A DNA stretch of 64,000 nt from Candidatus Protochlamydia phocaeensis (GTDB lineage Bacteria; Chlamydiota; Chlamydiia; Chlamydiales; Parachlamydiaceae): contig NZ_FCNU01000022.1 in the NCBI RefSeq assembly GCF_001545115.1, positions 152,544 through 216,543 on the forward strand. Direction: 5' to 3'. Shown in pieces: positions 25,910 to 33,188 of this stretch (the stretch's first letter is position 1; the number at the start of each line of letters is the position of its first letter). A program made the translations under genes and the position numbers. The notes beneath the pieces were generated by a model that saw only the letters and a program-made list of their open reading frames with translations, was not told where the DNA came from and searched no databases.

Positions 25910-26455
25910 TTAAATGCTAGAAGGCGCGGGTCCGGAAACAGTGAAACGGTGGGCTGGCTGTGCGGAACAAGCGATCGTGCCAGATCGATCTTGTTGAATT
26001 TGCTTGATCAGGTCGATCATTTCAATGGCGGTTTGTGCGGCTTCCGCTCCTTTATTTCCGGCTTTGGTTCCTGCCCGTTCAATTGCTTGCTCAATTGTGT
26101 CAGTTGTAAGGACACCGAAAATAATGGGCAGCTGCAAATCTAAAGACAGGCGGGCGATTCCGGAAGAGACTTGCCCGGCGACATAATCGAAATGCGGTGT
26201 TGCCCCACGAATAACAGCTCCTAGGCAAATAATGGCATCGTATTGTCCGGAATGGGCCAATTGCTGAGCGGCAAGGGGAATTTCGAAAGCACCGGGAACC
26301 CAAGCGACCGTGATGGCTTGGTTTGGAACACTAAAGCGTTCTAGGGAATCGAGGGCGCCCTCTAATAAGCTTTTGGTTATCATTTCATTAAAGCGGGCAA
26401 TGACAATGCCGATTCGCGGCTGAGCAGTTGTTAGCTTGCCTTTATATTCTTTCAT
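25910..26455 (-). CDS. ribH: 6,7-dimethyl-8-ribityllumazine synthase
   Basis: The 181-residue protein condenses 5-amino-6-ribitylaminouracil with dihydroxybutanone phosphate to give lumazine. Conserved parts are [11 protein letters not shown] near residue 17, [15 protein letters not shown] near residue 55, [15 protein letters not shown] near residue 79 with the catalytic His, and [17 protein letters not shown] near residue 112. The core ends near residue 155; an extra tail of about 25 residues, rich in Ser, Ala and Pro, follows and is not part of the usual enzyme. AAGGAG precedes the ATG. It is the last gene of the ribE-ribBA-ribH cluster, 18 bases after ribBA. Confidence 0.95.
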   Translation of the reverse strand: MKEYKGKLTTAQPRIGIVIARFNEMITKSLLEGALDSLERFSVPNQAITVAWVPGAFEIPLAAQQLAHSGQYDAIICLGAVIRGATPHFDYVAGQVSSGIARLSLDLQLPIIFGVLTTDTIEQAIERAGTKAGNKGAEAAQTAIEMIDLIKQIQQDRSGTIACSAQPAHRFTVSGPAPSSI

Positions 26456-26473
26456 AAGCTCCTTTTATTTCAG

Positions 26474-27697
26474 CTAAAGGGACATTCCGCAATCTGCGAA
26501 TTCTAATAAATGGCCCAATTTGTTCTTTTTAGCCAGCAAATAGCGTTTATTTTCTTCAGTTAAGCTTGTATGAAGGGGGACCCGTTCAACAATTTCCAGG
26601 TCATAGCCGGCAATTCCTTTGTACTTAGAAGGATTATTTGTCATCAAACGAATGGTTGTTAGTCCTAAATCTGCTAAGATCTGGGCGCCAATGCCATATT
26701 CGCGGGAATCAATGGGAAAGCCCAATTCTATATTGGCTTCTACGGTATCTCGTCCTTGATCTTGCAGTTGATACGCCCGCAGCTTATGGCCCAATCCGAT
26801 GCCTCGACCTTCGTGCCCGCGTAAATAAATAATGGCTCCTAACCCCTCCTGGGTGATTTTTTGCATGGCATGCTGCAGCTGAGAGCCACAGTCGCAGCGC
26901 TTGGATCCAAATACATCTCCCGTCAGGCATTCGGAATGGACGCGAACGAGGACATTAGGCTGATTGCGGATATCTCCTTTTACCAGAGCAATATGCTGGA
27001 TGCCGTCCAATTTTGACTCATAGACATAAGCGGTGAATTCTCCGTAAGTTGTCGGCAGGCGTGCTTGAGAGATGCAGTCCACCAATTTTTCGCGTTTGCG
27101 GCGGTAGCGTACGATGTCTGCAACAGTAATAAGGGGAATGTCGTGCTGAGCAGCAAATTTTTCTAAATCAGGCATGCGCATCATTGTGCCGTCATCATTG
27201 ATCAATTCAGCAATGACGCCTGCAGGATAGAGGTTGGCCAATTGGGCAAGATCGACAGCAGCTTCCGTGTGTCCCGCACGTTTGAGAACACCGCCTTCCC
27301 GATAGCGAAGAGGAAAAATATGACCGGGGCGGCAGAGGTCTTCCGGTTTTGTGCTAGGGTCGATCAAAGATAAAATGGTCTTAGTCCGATCGGCCGCAGA
27401 GACGCCTGTCGATATGTCATATCGATAGTCGACGGAAACCGTAAAAGCCGTTTGCTTGCGGTCTGTATTTTCGGCGACCATCTGCGGCAAACGCAGCTCG
27501 TCTAGGCGAGATCCGGTCATGGCTAAGCAAACAATACCGGTTGTATAGCGAATCATGAAAGCTAACGCTTCTGGTGTGACCATTTCAGCTGGCAGAATGA
27601 GGTCGCCTTCATTTTCCCGGTTTTCATCATCTGCGACGATGACAAATTTTCCCTTAGCTAAAGCCTTTAAGGCTTCTTCAATGCGTTGAATGCTCAT
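26474..27697 (-). CDS. ribBA: Bifunctional DHBP synthase / GTP cyclohydrolase II
   Basis: The 407-residue fusion carries RibB (residues 1 to about 200) and RibA (about 205-400). RibB shows VIVADDENRENEGDLI near residue 19 and the GHIFPLRYREGGVL loop near residue 124. RibA shows VRVHSECLTGDVFGSKRCDCG near residue 251, with three zinc Cys, YLRGHEGRGIGLGHKL near residue 293, and the RLMTNNPSKY end motif near residue 354. It makes both starting compounds of riboflavin from ribulose 5-phosphate and GTP. Its start overlaps the end of ribE by 20 bases. Ribulose 5-phosphate is also the product of the gnd gene in this window. Confidence 0.95.
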   Translation of the reverse strand: MSIQRIEEALKALAKGKFVIVADDENRENEGDLILPAEMVTPEALAFMIRYTTGIVCLAMTGSRLDELRLPQMVAENTDRKQTAFTVSVDYRYDISTGVSAADRTKTILSLIDPSTKPEDLCRPGHIFPLRYREGGVLKRAGHTEAAVDLAQLANLYPAGVIAELINDDGTMMRMPDLEKFAAQHDIPLITVADIVRYRRKREKLVDCISQARLPTTYGEFTAYVYESKLDGIQHIALVKGDIRNQPNVLVRVHSECLTGDVFGSKRCDCGSQLQHAMQKITQEGLGAIIYLRGHEGRGIGLGHKLRAYQLQDQGRDTVEANIELGFPIDSREYGIGAQILADLGLTTIRLMTNNPSKYKGIAGYDLEIVERVPLHTSLTEENKRYLLAKKNKLGHLLEFADCGMSL

Positions 27698-28319
27698 ATA
27701 ATGATCCTATTTGATCAGACTTAAATTGAAAGGGGACTAAAAGACGCTCAATATACTTAGCCATTAAATCGACTTCTAAATTGACCAGCTCTCCAGGCTT
27801 TTTGATTCCAAGCGTGGTTACCTGTGCCGTGTGGGGGATCATCGCGAAAGAAAAATCCTTCTCTCCAAGAGTTGCAATTGTCAAGCTCACTCCATCGACA
27901 GCAATAGAGCCTTTATAAACCAAATATTTCATCAAGTCGGGAGAAAGCTGAATGGTGACTTGCCAAGATCCGTCGCTCAATGCTTGTTTATTTTTAATGG
28001 TTCCTACATCGTCAATATGGCCTTGAACAAGATGGCCTCCCAAGCGATCTTGGTACCTGATCGCGCGTTCTAAGTTGACCGAATCTCCTTCTTTGAGGAG
28101 GCGGAAATTTGTGCGATCGAGGGTCTCTTGGACAACATCGCAATACCATCCCTGGGAAGAAAAATCGACAAGTGTTAGGCAGCATCCATTCACACTGATC
28201 GAATCGCCTATTTTGGCATCCTCCAGCACGCGATGCGCGCTAATATGAAAGCGGGCTCCGCTTGTTTTCCATTCAATGGACGCGATTTTTCCTAATTCTT
28301 CAACAATACCTGTAAACAT
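27678..28319 (-). CDS. ribE: Riboflavin synthase, alpha subunit
   Basis: The 213-residue protein consists of two lumazine-binding repeats: residues 1 to about 97, opening with MFTGIVEELG, and about 98-195, with GHIDDVGTI. It ends in a helix for trimer formation. It dismutates two lumazine molecules to riboflavin. It is first in the rib cluster. I see no FMN riboswitch in the 185 bases upstream, so regulation by FMN at RNA level is not supported here. The ribD gene needed for the middle steps is not in this window. Confidence 0.93.
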   Translation of the reverse strand: MFTGIVEELGKIASIEWKTSGARFHISAHRVLEDAKIGDSISVNGCCLTLVDFSSQGWYCDVVQETLDRTNFRLLKEGDSVNLERAIRYQDRLGGHLVQGHIDDVGTIKNKQALSDGSWQVTIQLSPDLMKYLVYKGSIAVDGVSLTIATLGEKDFSFAMIPHTAQVTTLGIKKPGELVNLEVDLMAKYIERLLVPFQFKSDQIGSLYEHSTH

Positions 28320-28430
28320 TGAATAGCCTGAATGCTCTTAATATTTAGTATAAGTCTTTGATATTACTAGGTTTTTTGATAAAAATTAAACAAAATTTTC
28401 TTGTTTGATCAGTTCCTGCCTTATTTGCTG

Positions 28431-28462
28431 TAAGAGCGCGTATTAAAACCGCTAATGATCTA
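28431..28462 (+). repeat. Dispersed repeat 2, best-preserved copy
   Basis: TAAGAGCGCG followed by TATTAAAACCGCTAATGATC. It lies between the ribE start and the mutM stop. Compare 11341-11370, 30995-31026 and 52723-52755. Confidence 0.6.
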
Positions 28463-28504
28463 TTCGGGTTCTGTAAAGGCCGAGAGGATAGGCATTCAGC
28501 CTTT

Positions 28505-29344
28505 TTATCTGGTTAAAAAAGGCTGGCAGACAGGGCAAAAATGTGTGCTGCGTTGAGCCACTATGCGCTTTTCTATGATATGCCCGCATCGCGGGCAAGG
28601 TTTGCCCGTGCGCCTGAAGACATTAAGGAGGGTTTGGTGTTGACCGCGCGTCCCATCGAGTCGGTAATAATTCGTGCGGCCCGTTCCAAGCGTCGTGCCT
28701 CGGCTTTCAATCCCTCTTTTTAGCACATGCCTGATCCCGTCATATAGCTTCTTAGCCTCCTGCGCATTGAGCTGATTGGCTGGCTGCAAGGGATGAAGCC
28801 CGGCTTCCCAGAGCGCTTCATCGACATAAATGTTGCCTAATCCGGCCAAAAAAGACTGATCGAGAAGAAGGGGTTTTAAGGCGCGTTTGCGTCCCTTTAA
28901 TAAACGCTTAAAAGCCTCTAGGGAAAAGTCTGGACCTAAAGGCTCAGGGCCGATCTTGCCGATGACTTCATCCAGATGGTGGACCAAATACCAACGTCCG
29001 AACTTGCGGGTGTCGTGAAAACGCAGCTCCTGTTGATTGTCCAATCGAAATTGCAAACGGACGTAAGGGGAGAGGGGAACATCCGGAGGCATCAACATAA
29101 GCTTTCCGGTCATGCGCAGATGGGCAAGGAGATAAAGGTGATTGGATAAATGAAAAATGAGATATTTTCCGCGTCGATCTAGGCCAATAATGGTTTGATG
29201 GCGTACGTGCTGGCAAAAAGTGTTGGCGTCAGGTGTGCTGATCGTGCGAGGCCAAAAGATATCCGCATGCTCAATTTTTCTTCCTACTAGCCCTGCTTGC
29301 TCTAAATCGGTTAAAATTGTATGGACTTCCGGCATCTCTGGCAT
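28505..29344 (-). CDS. mutM: Formamidopyrimidine-DNA glycosylase
   Basis: The start is set at ATG 29344 because the enzyme needs Pro directly after the initiator Met (MPEMPEVHT); a further ATG six bases upstream would bury that Pro. The resulting 279-residue protein keeps Pro2 and Glu3 (catalytic), Lys in RRGKYLIF near residue 56, FHDTRKFGRW near residue 103, LLDQSFLAGLGNIYVDEAL near residue 160, and the C-terminal zinc finger CPRCG...RSTHFCPVC. It removes oxidised purines from DNA and nicks the strand. The gene stands alone between ribE and the RRM gene. Confidence 0.95.
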   Translation of the reverse strand: MPEMPEVHTILTDLEQAGLVGRKIEHADIFWPRTISTPDANTFCQHVRHQTIIGLDRRGKYLIFHLSNHLYLLAHLRMTGKLMLMPPDVPLSPYVRLQFRLDNQQELRFHDTRKFGRWYLVHHLDEVIGKIGPEPLGPDFSLEAFKRLLKGRKRALKPLLLDQSFLAGLGNIYVDEALWEAGLHPLQPANQLNAQEAKKLYDGIRHVLKRGIESRGTTLGTGRTNYYRLDGTRGQHQTLLNVFRRTGKPCPRCGHIIEKRIVAQRSTHFCPVCQPFLTR

Positions 29345-29482
29345 TGACATCCTATGGGGTAAGCAGCTGTCTATTTTAAGTAAATAAAGACTTAAACAGA
29401 ATCTTTTTTTACATTCTTGTAGACTAAAAAGAAAAATATGTTACAATTAAGGTAGTACATGAGTTGAGGTAAACGCAATCAT

Positions 29483-29510
29483 TTGACATTATACCCTTTA
29501 CGCATACAGT
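29483..29510 (+). promoter_or_regulatory. Candidate sigma-70-type promoter for the RRM gene
   Basis: TTGACA at 29483-29488 and TACAGT at 29505-29510 are 16 bases apart. If used, it would give a leader of about 250 bases that contains the two hairpins at 29667 and 29698. Confidence 0.4.
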
Positions 29511-29666
29511 TAGTGTAGCGCAAAGAGGTTCATACGTATACTTTTTGAGGCCTGATTAGGATAAGTTGGCAACTTGCTTCTGTTCTTATTAGACTATCAC
29601 ATCTGTTGAACTCAAAGTTAGATACCTTGTTTCCCCTTGCTTCTTACACTATGGATGAGTAATTGT

Positions 29667-29727
29667 CTTTTGCTTAAAAAGCAAAAGCGCGCGTGTCCTT
29701 ATTCAGAGTCAGGGGGAGCTGAATAAG
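29667..29727 (+). promoter_or_regulatory. Two perfect 9-bp hairpins in the RRM leader
   Basis: Hairpin 1 is CTTTTGCTT (29667-29675) with AAGCAAAAG (29679-29687) around AAA. Hairpin 2 is CTTATTCAG (29698-29706) with CTGAATAAG (29719-29727); its loop carries GTCAGGGGGAG. Both lie within 105 bases of the start codon. A structured leader fits cold-shock-type control of RNA-binding proteins. An extra G-rich loop might pair elsewhere in the leader. Confidence 0.55.
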
Positions 29728-29770
29728 CACAAGTTAGACCCCTTGTTAACTTAATCCTATGGAGAATTTT

Positions 29771-30085
29771 ATGAAGAAAATATTTGTTGGTAACTTGTCT
29801 TGGAAAACATCCGAAGACCAACTAAAAGCGCATTTTGAAGCCTTCGGAAAAGTTGTCAGTGCCAAGATCGTTACTGATCAAATGACAGGCAAATCTAAAG
29901 GTTTCGGCTTTGTCGAAATGGAAGATGCTGATGCCGCAGCAAACGCAATCCGCGAATTGAATGGCAAGCCTTTAGGAGACAGAAGCCTGCGCGTTAGCTT
30001 AGCTCAAGAAAGAGATCGCAGCGAAAGAAGAGAGCCACGTTCTTCTTTTGGCGGCGGCCGTTCTAACTACCGTTCAAACGCTTAA
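29771..30085 (+). CDS. RRM-domain RNA-binding protein
   Basis: The 104-residue protein starts at ATG 29771, with GGAG eight bases upstream; the earlier ATG at 29759 overlaps that site. Residues 1-80 are one RNA recognition motif with RNP2 (IFVGNL, residues 3-8) and RNP1 (KGFGFVEM, about 41-48). A short tail rich in Arg, Ser and Gly follows. Bacterial proteins of this type (cyanobacterial Rbp, chlamydial homologues) are single-domain RNA binders often induced by cold. The long structured leader supports post-transcriptional control. A strong terminator follows. Confidence 0.93.
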   Translation: MKKIFVGNLSWKTSEDQLKAHFEAFGKVVSAKIVTDQMTGKSKGFGFVEMEDADAAANAIRELNGKPLGDRSLRVSLAQERDRSERREPRSSFGGGRSNYRSNA

Positions 30086-30131
30086 TCTCCTTCTACTCAG
30101 AAGTACGCTCTCTTGTAGAGCTTTTGATTAA

Positions 30132-30172
30132 AGGCAAGAGTCTATTAATTAGACTCTTGCCTCTTTTATTTT
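30132..30172 (+). terminator. Strong terminator of the RRM gene
   Basis: AGGCAAGAGTCTA at 30132-30144 pairs perfectly with TAGACTCTTGCCT at 30150-30162 around five bases, followed by CTTTTATTTT. Confidence 0.85.
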
Positions 30173-30441
30173 CTCCTTTCTAAGAAAGAATTAAAATTCC
30201 TAATGCCTATATTCAATCTGTCTCAGCCAGATTCCCATGCGGGTGACGGAATTTACACGTGTAATGGCTTATCGTTGAAATGATTTTAAGTAGGCCAATC
30301 CAAACACTCTAAGTGTCTGGCAGACTAAATCTACCATTTTCTATCTAGGATGAAAATAAATAGGGCTTCTGATAAAAATAAAAATTTGAAATTAGTGTTA
30401 ATTTTAATCTCTATTTTCAACTTTTTATAAGGGAGTTTGCC
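30173..30441. other. Gap without recognisable features
   Basis: Together with the terminator this makes about 350 gene-free bases. Apart from an AT-rich stretch from 30340 that probably holds the next promoter, nothing stands out. Confidence 0.4.
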
Positions 30442-30810
30442 ATGCTGATCGGAATACCAAAATGGTCTCATTTGCCATTTAACCTAGCCCTAGCAGGGGG
30501 AGTGGGTTATGCTGTAGGTCTAATTGGAAATCTCAATACCAAGTTGAGTGCGGGCATTCCTGCTATCTATACACTTGCAGATCATATTTTTTTTCAATTG
30601 TCTCGTCTTGTCTTGAACCGCTTCAATTACCGTTTATCAGTCATAAGACTTTATAACATCACTAATACGCTTATTTCTGCCGCTACCATTGTAGCAATGA
30701 GGCAATTTGATCTTATCTCTCTTCGCACAGCAGGCGCTTTAGGATTTGTGACCGGTGCGATTTTAATCGCTCGCCTCACCATCATTTACTCAAACGGTCA
30801 AACCGTATAA
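30442..30810 (+). CDS. Small multi-pass membrane protein
   Basis: The 122-residue protein has three hydrophobic segments (about residues 12-30, 70-87 and 93-115) separated by a basic stretch (RLVLNRFNYRLSVIRLYN). No motif is recognised. AAGGGAG precedes the ATG. It stands alone and ends in a strong terminator. Size and topology resemble the 138-residue protein at 20980, but I cannot show common ancestry by eye. Confidence 0.65.
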   Translation: MLIGIPKWSHLPFNLALAGGVGYAVGLIGNLNTKLSAGIPAIYTLADHIFFQLSRLVLNRFNYRLSVIRLYNITNTLISAATIVAMRQFDLISLRTAGALGFVTGAILIARLTIIYSNGQTV

Positions 30811-30841
30811 TTTAATAACAAGTAAGATTTCTGCTTATTTA

Positions 30842-30886
30842 AGCCAAGCCTGATCTTTTGCAGGCTTGGCTTTGGCTTTGGCTTTT
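30842..30886 (+). terminator. Terminator of the small membrane protein gene
   Basis: AGCCAAGCCTG at 30842-30852 pairs with CAGGCTTGGCT at 30861-30871, followed by a thrice-repeated TTGGC-type T-rich tail ending in CTTTTT. Confidence 0.75.
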
Positions 30887-30906
30887 TAAGAAGAAGAAGA
30901 TGGTGA

Positions 30907-30919
30907 TATTATCAGACCT
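30907..30919 (+). repeat. TATTATCAGACCT word (one-base variant)
   Basis: Matches the dispersed word except C for G at position 12. It is 44 bases before the next copy and 300 bases upstream of the C80-like gene. Confidence 0.75.
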
Positions 30920-30950
30920 TGGGAAAAAAGCGTTTCTTCTTTTCTTTTTG

Positions 30951-30963
30951 TATTATCAGACGT
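30951..30963 (+). repeat. TATTATCAGACGT word
   Basis: Exact copy, 257 bases upstream of the C80-like gene. Confidence 0.8.
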
Positions 30964-30994
30964 TGATTGGCGAGCCTGTCTTGATGCGCGTTCT

Positions 30995-31026
30995 CTAAGA
31001 AGGGATTAAAAACCGCTGACGGCCTA
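30995..31026 (+). repeat. Dispersed repeat 2, copy with ATTAAAAACCGCTGACGGCC
   Basis: CTAAGAAGGG followed by ATTAAAAACCGCTGACGGCC. It lies 32 bases after a copy of the TATTATCAGACGT word, so both repeat types share this gap. The rest of the gap to 31219 is strongly AT-rich and probably carries the promoter of the next gene. Confidence 0.5.
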
Positions 31027-31219
31027 GAAGGTAAAAGTTTTCTTCGCATTAAAAAACAGCTAAAAAATTCCGCATTTTTAACGAGAGAGGCATCCGTTAG
31101 CTGAAAGAATAATTAATCTTTATTTAAATTAATAAATATTTGTTTTATTATTAATGATAAATTAAAATTAGTTTGATATTTTGTTAATTAATTTATAACA
31201 ATTTAATTGGAGTTTTTGC

Positions 31220-32233
31220 ATGTTTGCCGGGCCTAATTTAAATTCTTTATCTGTTGATTTGCTTTCTTCGGCTTTACTCAATTCAACACCTGTACTAAAT
31301 GAACAAACCTCAAATGCAGGCGAATGCTGCCCAACGGATTTAGAAATAAAAGTCTTTCAGGCTTCTATTTCAACTCTTTCCGACGCATTCTCTACTATTG
31401 AAATAGCTAATATGCCTTCCTCCTCACATGCGTCTGCTGTGATTCCCCTGAATAATTTAAATAAACCTGCAAAAGCAAAGACGCAAACCATTGCTTTTAA
31501 ATCTTTTTCTGGCCTGAGATCATCCGATCAAGATCAACCTCAGCCATCTTTATTCACTCCTAATGGGTTGCAATCCCGTCTAGCGTCGTCTTTTCCATTT
31601 ACAGTTTCTGAAGCGATTAGAGCTAGAGTGCCTTCTCGACAAGTTGAGCAAGCTCCTAATAGAACCGCTTATGATCAGCAAATCATTCTTAATTTAGGGA
31701 GTGGGCGATCGGGGCATGGATTGAACGCTAAAGCAGGAAAACACGGTCTTCCGTCTCAAATGATCGACTTGCGAAAAAAGGAAGAGTTGTCCGCTCTTTC
31801 CAAATTAACCCCCTCTTCTCGTCTTTATCTTATTGGCCATTATGAGCCGGGGAATGATTATATCGAAACCTCTGATAAAGGGGATAAGGTGACTGTTGAT
31901 GAATATGTCAAAATGCTTATAGATTATGCCCCGGAGCTGCAAAAAGGAACACCTGAACGCCACATAAAGATTAGTCTTGTTGCTTGCAGCGGAGCTGTTG
32001 ATAGCGGAGAGCAAAAGAGCTTTGGATTTCGCTTGAGCCAAGCTTTAGATGCAGCAGGTATTCATGCGACGGTAATCGCGCGGGTTGATGAAGTAAGCCG
32101 TTGGGGGGGCAAGCCGGAAGACTATAAGAAATTTGTCAAAGGCCGGTATAAGGCAGATGGGGATAAAGTGATTTTTACAACAATAAGTGGAAAAACGTCT
32201 TCTCTTCCTTATTTTTATCCCAAAGCTAATTAA
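31220..32233 (+). CDS. Clan CD (C80/CPD-like) putative cysteine peptidase
   Basis: The 337-residue protein has a Ser/Ala/Pro-rich N-terminal half without signal peptide and a C-terminal alpha/beta domain from about residue 150. That domain shows two motifs of clan CD peptidases, each ending a predicted beta-strand: LYLIGHYEPG with His207 and ISLVACSGA with Cys256. The order and the roughly 50-residue spacing match the cysteine protease domain (C80) of MARTX and large clostridial toxins, where the strand-GH and strand-CS motifs are catalytic. Those domains are activated by host inositol hexakisphosphate. A clear GGAG precedes the ATG. The disordered N-terminus and AT-rich leader fit an exported effector. 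Confidence 0.75.
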   Translation: MFAGPNLNSLSVDLLSSALLNSTPVLNEQTSNAGECCPTDLEIKVFQASISTLSDAFSTIEIANMPSSSHASAVIPLNNLNKPAKAKTQTIAFKSFSGLRSSDQDQPQPSLFTPNGLQSRLASSFPFTVSEAIRARVPSRQVEQAPNRTAYDQQIILNLGSGRSGHGLNAKAGKHGLPSQMIDLRKKEELSALSKLTPSSRLYLIGHYEPGNDYIETSDKGDKVTVDEYVKMLIDYAPELQKGTPERHIKISLVACSGAVDSGEQKSFGFRLSQALDAAGIHATVIARVDEVSRWGGKPEDYKKFVKGRYKADGDKVIFTTISGKTSSLPYFYPKAN

Positions 32234-32375
32234 GTTTTTGAATTGAATAAGCAGGGTGGGAGCAGCAGAAAGGAGCATTGCTTGAAAGTGAACCTTTATT
32301 AAAGCTTTTCAAGCCCTGTAGATGAAATGAAGCATCGCAGAAAGCTTCCAACCGGATTTCAATCCATGGACTAGC

Positions 32376-33092
32376 CTAATGCCTGGGTGTTGCCAGGACA
32401 GAAATAAAGGCGATATAATAGGTAGTGGGCCCTTCAAAGCCGGAGTCTGTCCCTAAAAATAACCAGAGCCGTCCTGCATGGTCGGTTTTAACTCTTAAGG
32501 GGATTTCATTGGTGAAGTATTTAGGCTGATAAAGGGGAGCAAAGGGATTGACCAACGGATTGGCCAGATTGCCTACGACAACAGCGTTTTTTCCTCCTTG
32601 GGATTGATTACCTTTATCGACATTCAAGCGATAAATGGTGCCATCGGCTACTTTTCTTGGCTCTACCTTTGAGGCGCCGACTTTAAAATAGACGCTTTCT
32701 CCGGGGGAGCCGCCGATTCCTATTAGGCCTGGAGGAATATTGTCTTCAATGGCGACAAAAAAAGTTAGATCGTAAGAGGTGTTGGGTTTTAAGCCTTCGA
32801 TGCGGCGCTTGATAAACATGAATAAGTCATCGCTGTGATTATTCCCCGTCAATAGCATGCCTTTATTCAAGAGAAGTCCATTGAAAGCTAACTCTGAGGG
32901 AAGGTTGGTCCAGGCCCAGCCTAGCTCAAAAAAGGTCTCTTGATTGACGTCATAATCGGCAAAATCGCCTACCCAGCCTGCATAGTCTTTGGAAAAGGTA
33001 AAATCAAATGTCAGTTCTTTAGAATGAAGGGAAAGGCCGGCAAAAATCTGCATCCCTATTAGACAGGCCAAAAGAAAAAAGCGCTTTGCCAT
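32376..33092 (-). CDS. Secreted beta-rich hypothetical protein
   Basis: The 238-residue protein has a signal peptide (residues 1 to about 25, cut near LHSKE). The mature part opens with FDFTFSKDYAGWVGDFADY and contains a Thr-Ser-Tyr-Asp-Leu-Thr strand (LKPNTSYDLTFFVAIED, near residue 103), a pattern seen in jelly-roll or carbohydrate-binding-like sandwich domains. GGAGAGG precedes the ATG. It is probably periplasmic or surface-exposed. It follows the 1357-residue AsmA-like gene on the same strand, separated by only 96 bases counted from that gene's end to its start. No precise family is recognised. Confidence 0.8.
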   Translation of the reverse strand: MAKRFFLLACLIGMQIFAGLSLHSKELTFDFTFSKDYAGWVGDFADYDVNQETFFELGWAWTNLPSELAFNGLLLNKGMLLTGNNHSDDLFMFIKRRIEGLKPNTSYDLTFFVAIEDNIPPGLIGIGGSPGESVYFKVGASKVEPRKVADGTIYRLNVDKGNQSQGGKNAVVVGNLANPLVNPFAPLYQPKYFTNEIPLRVKTDHAGRLWLFLGTDSGFEGPTTYYIAFISVLATPRH

Positions 33093-33188
33093 TATATCCT
33101 CTCCTTAAAGTTTTGGACCTTTTATTTATACTTATAATAAAAGGAATTAACCGTCAAAAAGTCTCTGCAGAGAATGGAAAGAAGCGCT

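Noticed and set aside
28320..28504. FMN riboswitch before ribE
   Set aside because: None of the conserved RFN-element segments could be found upstream of ribE.
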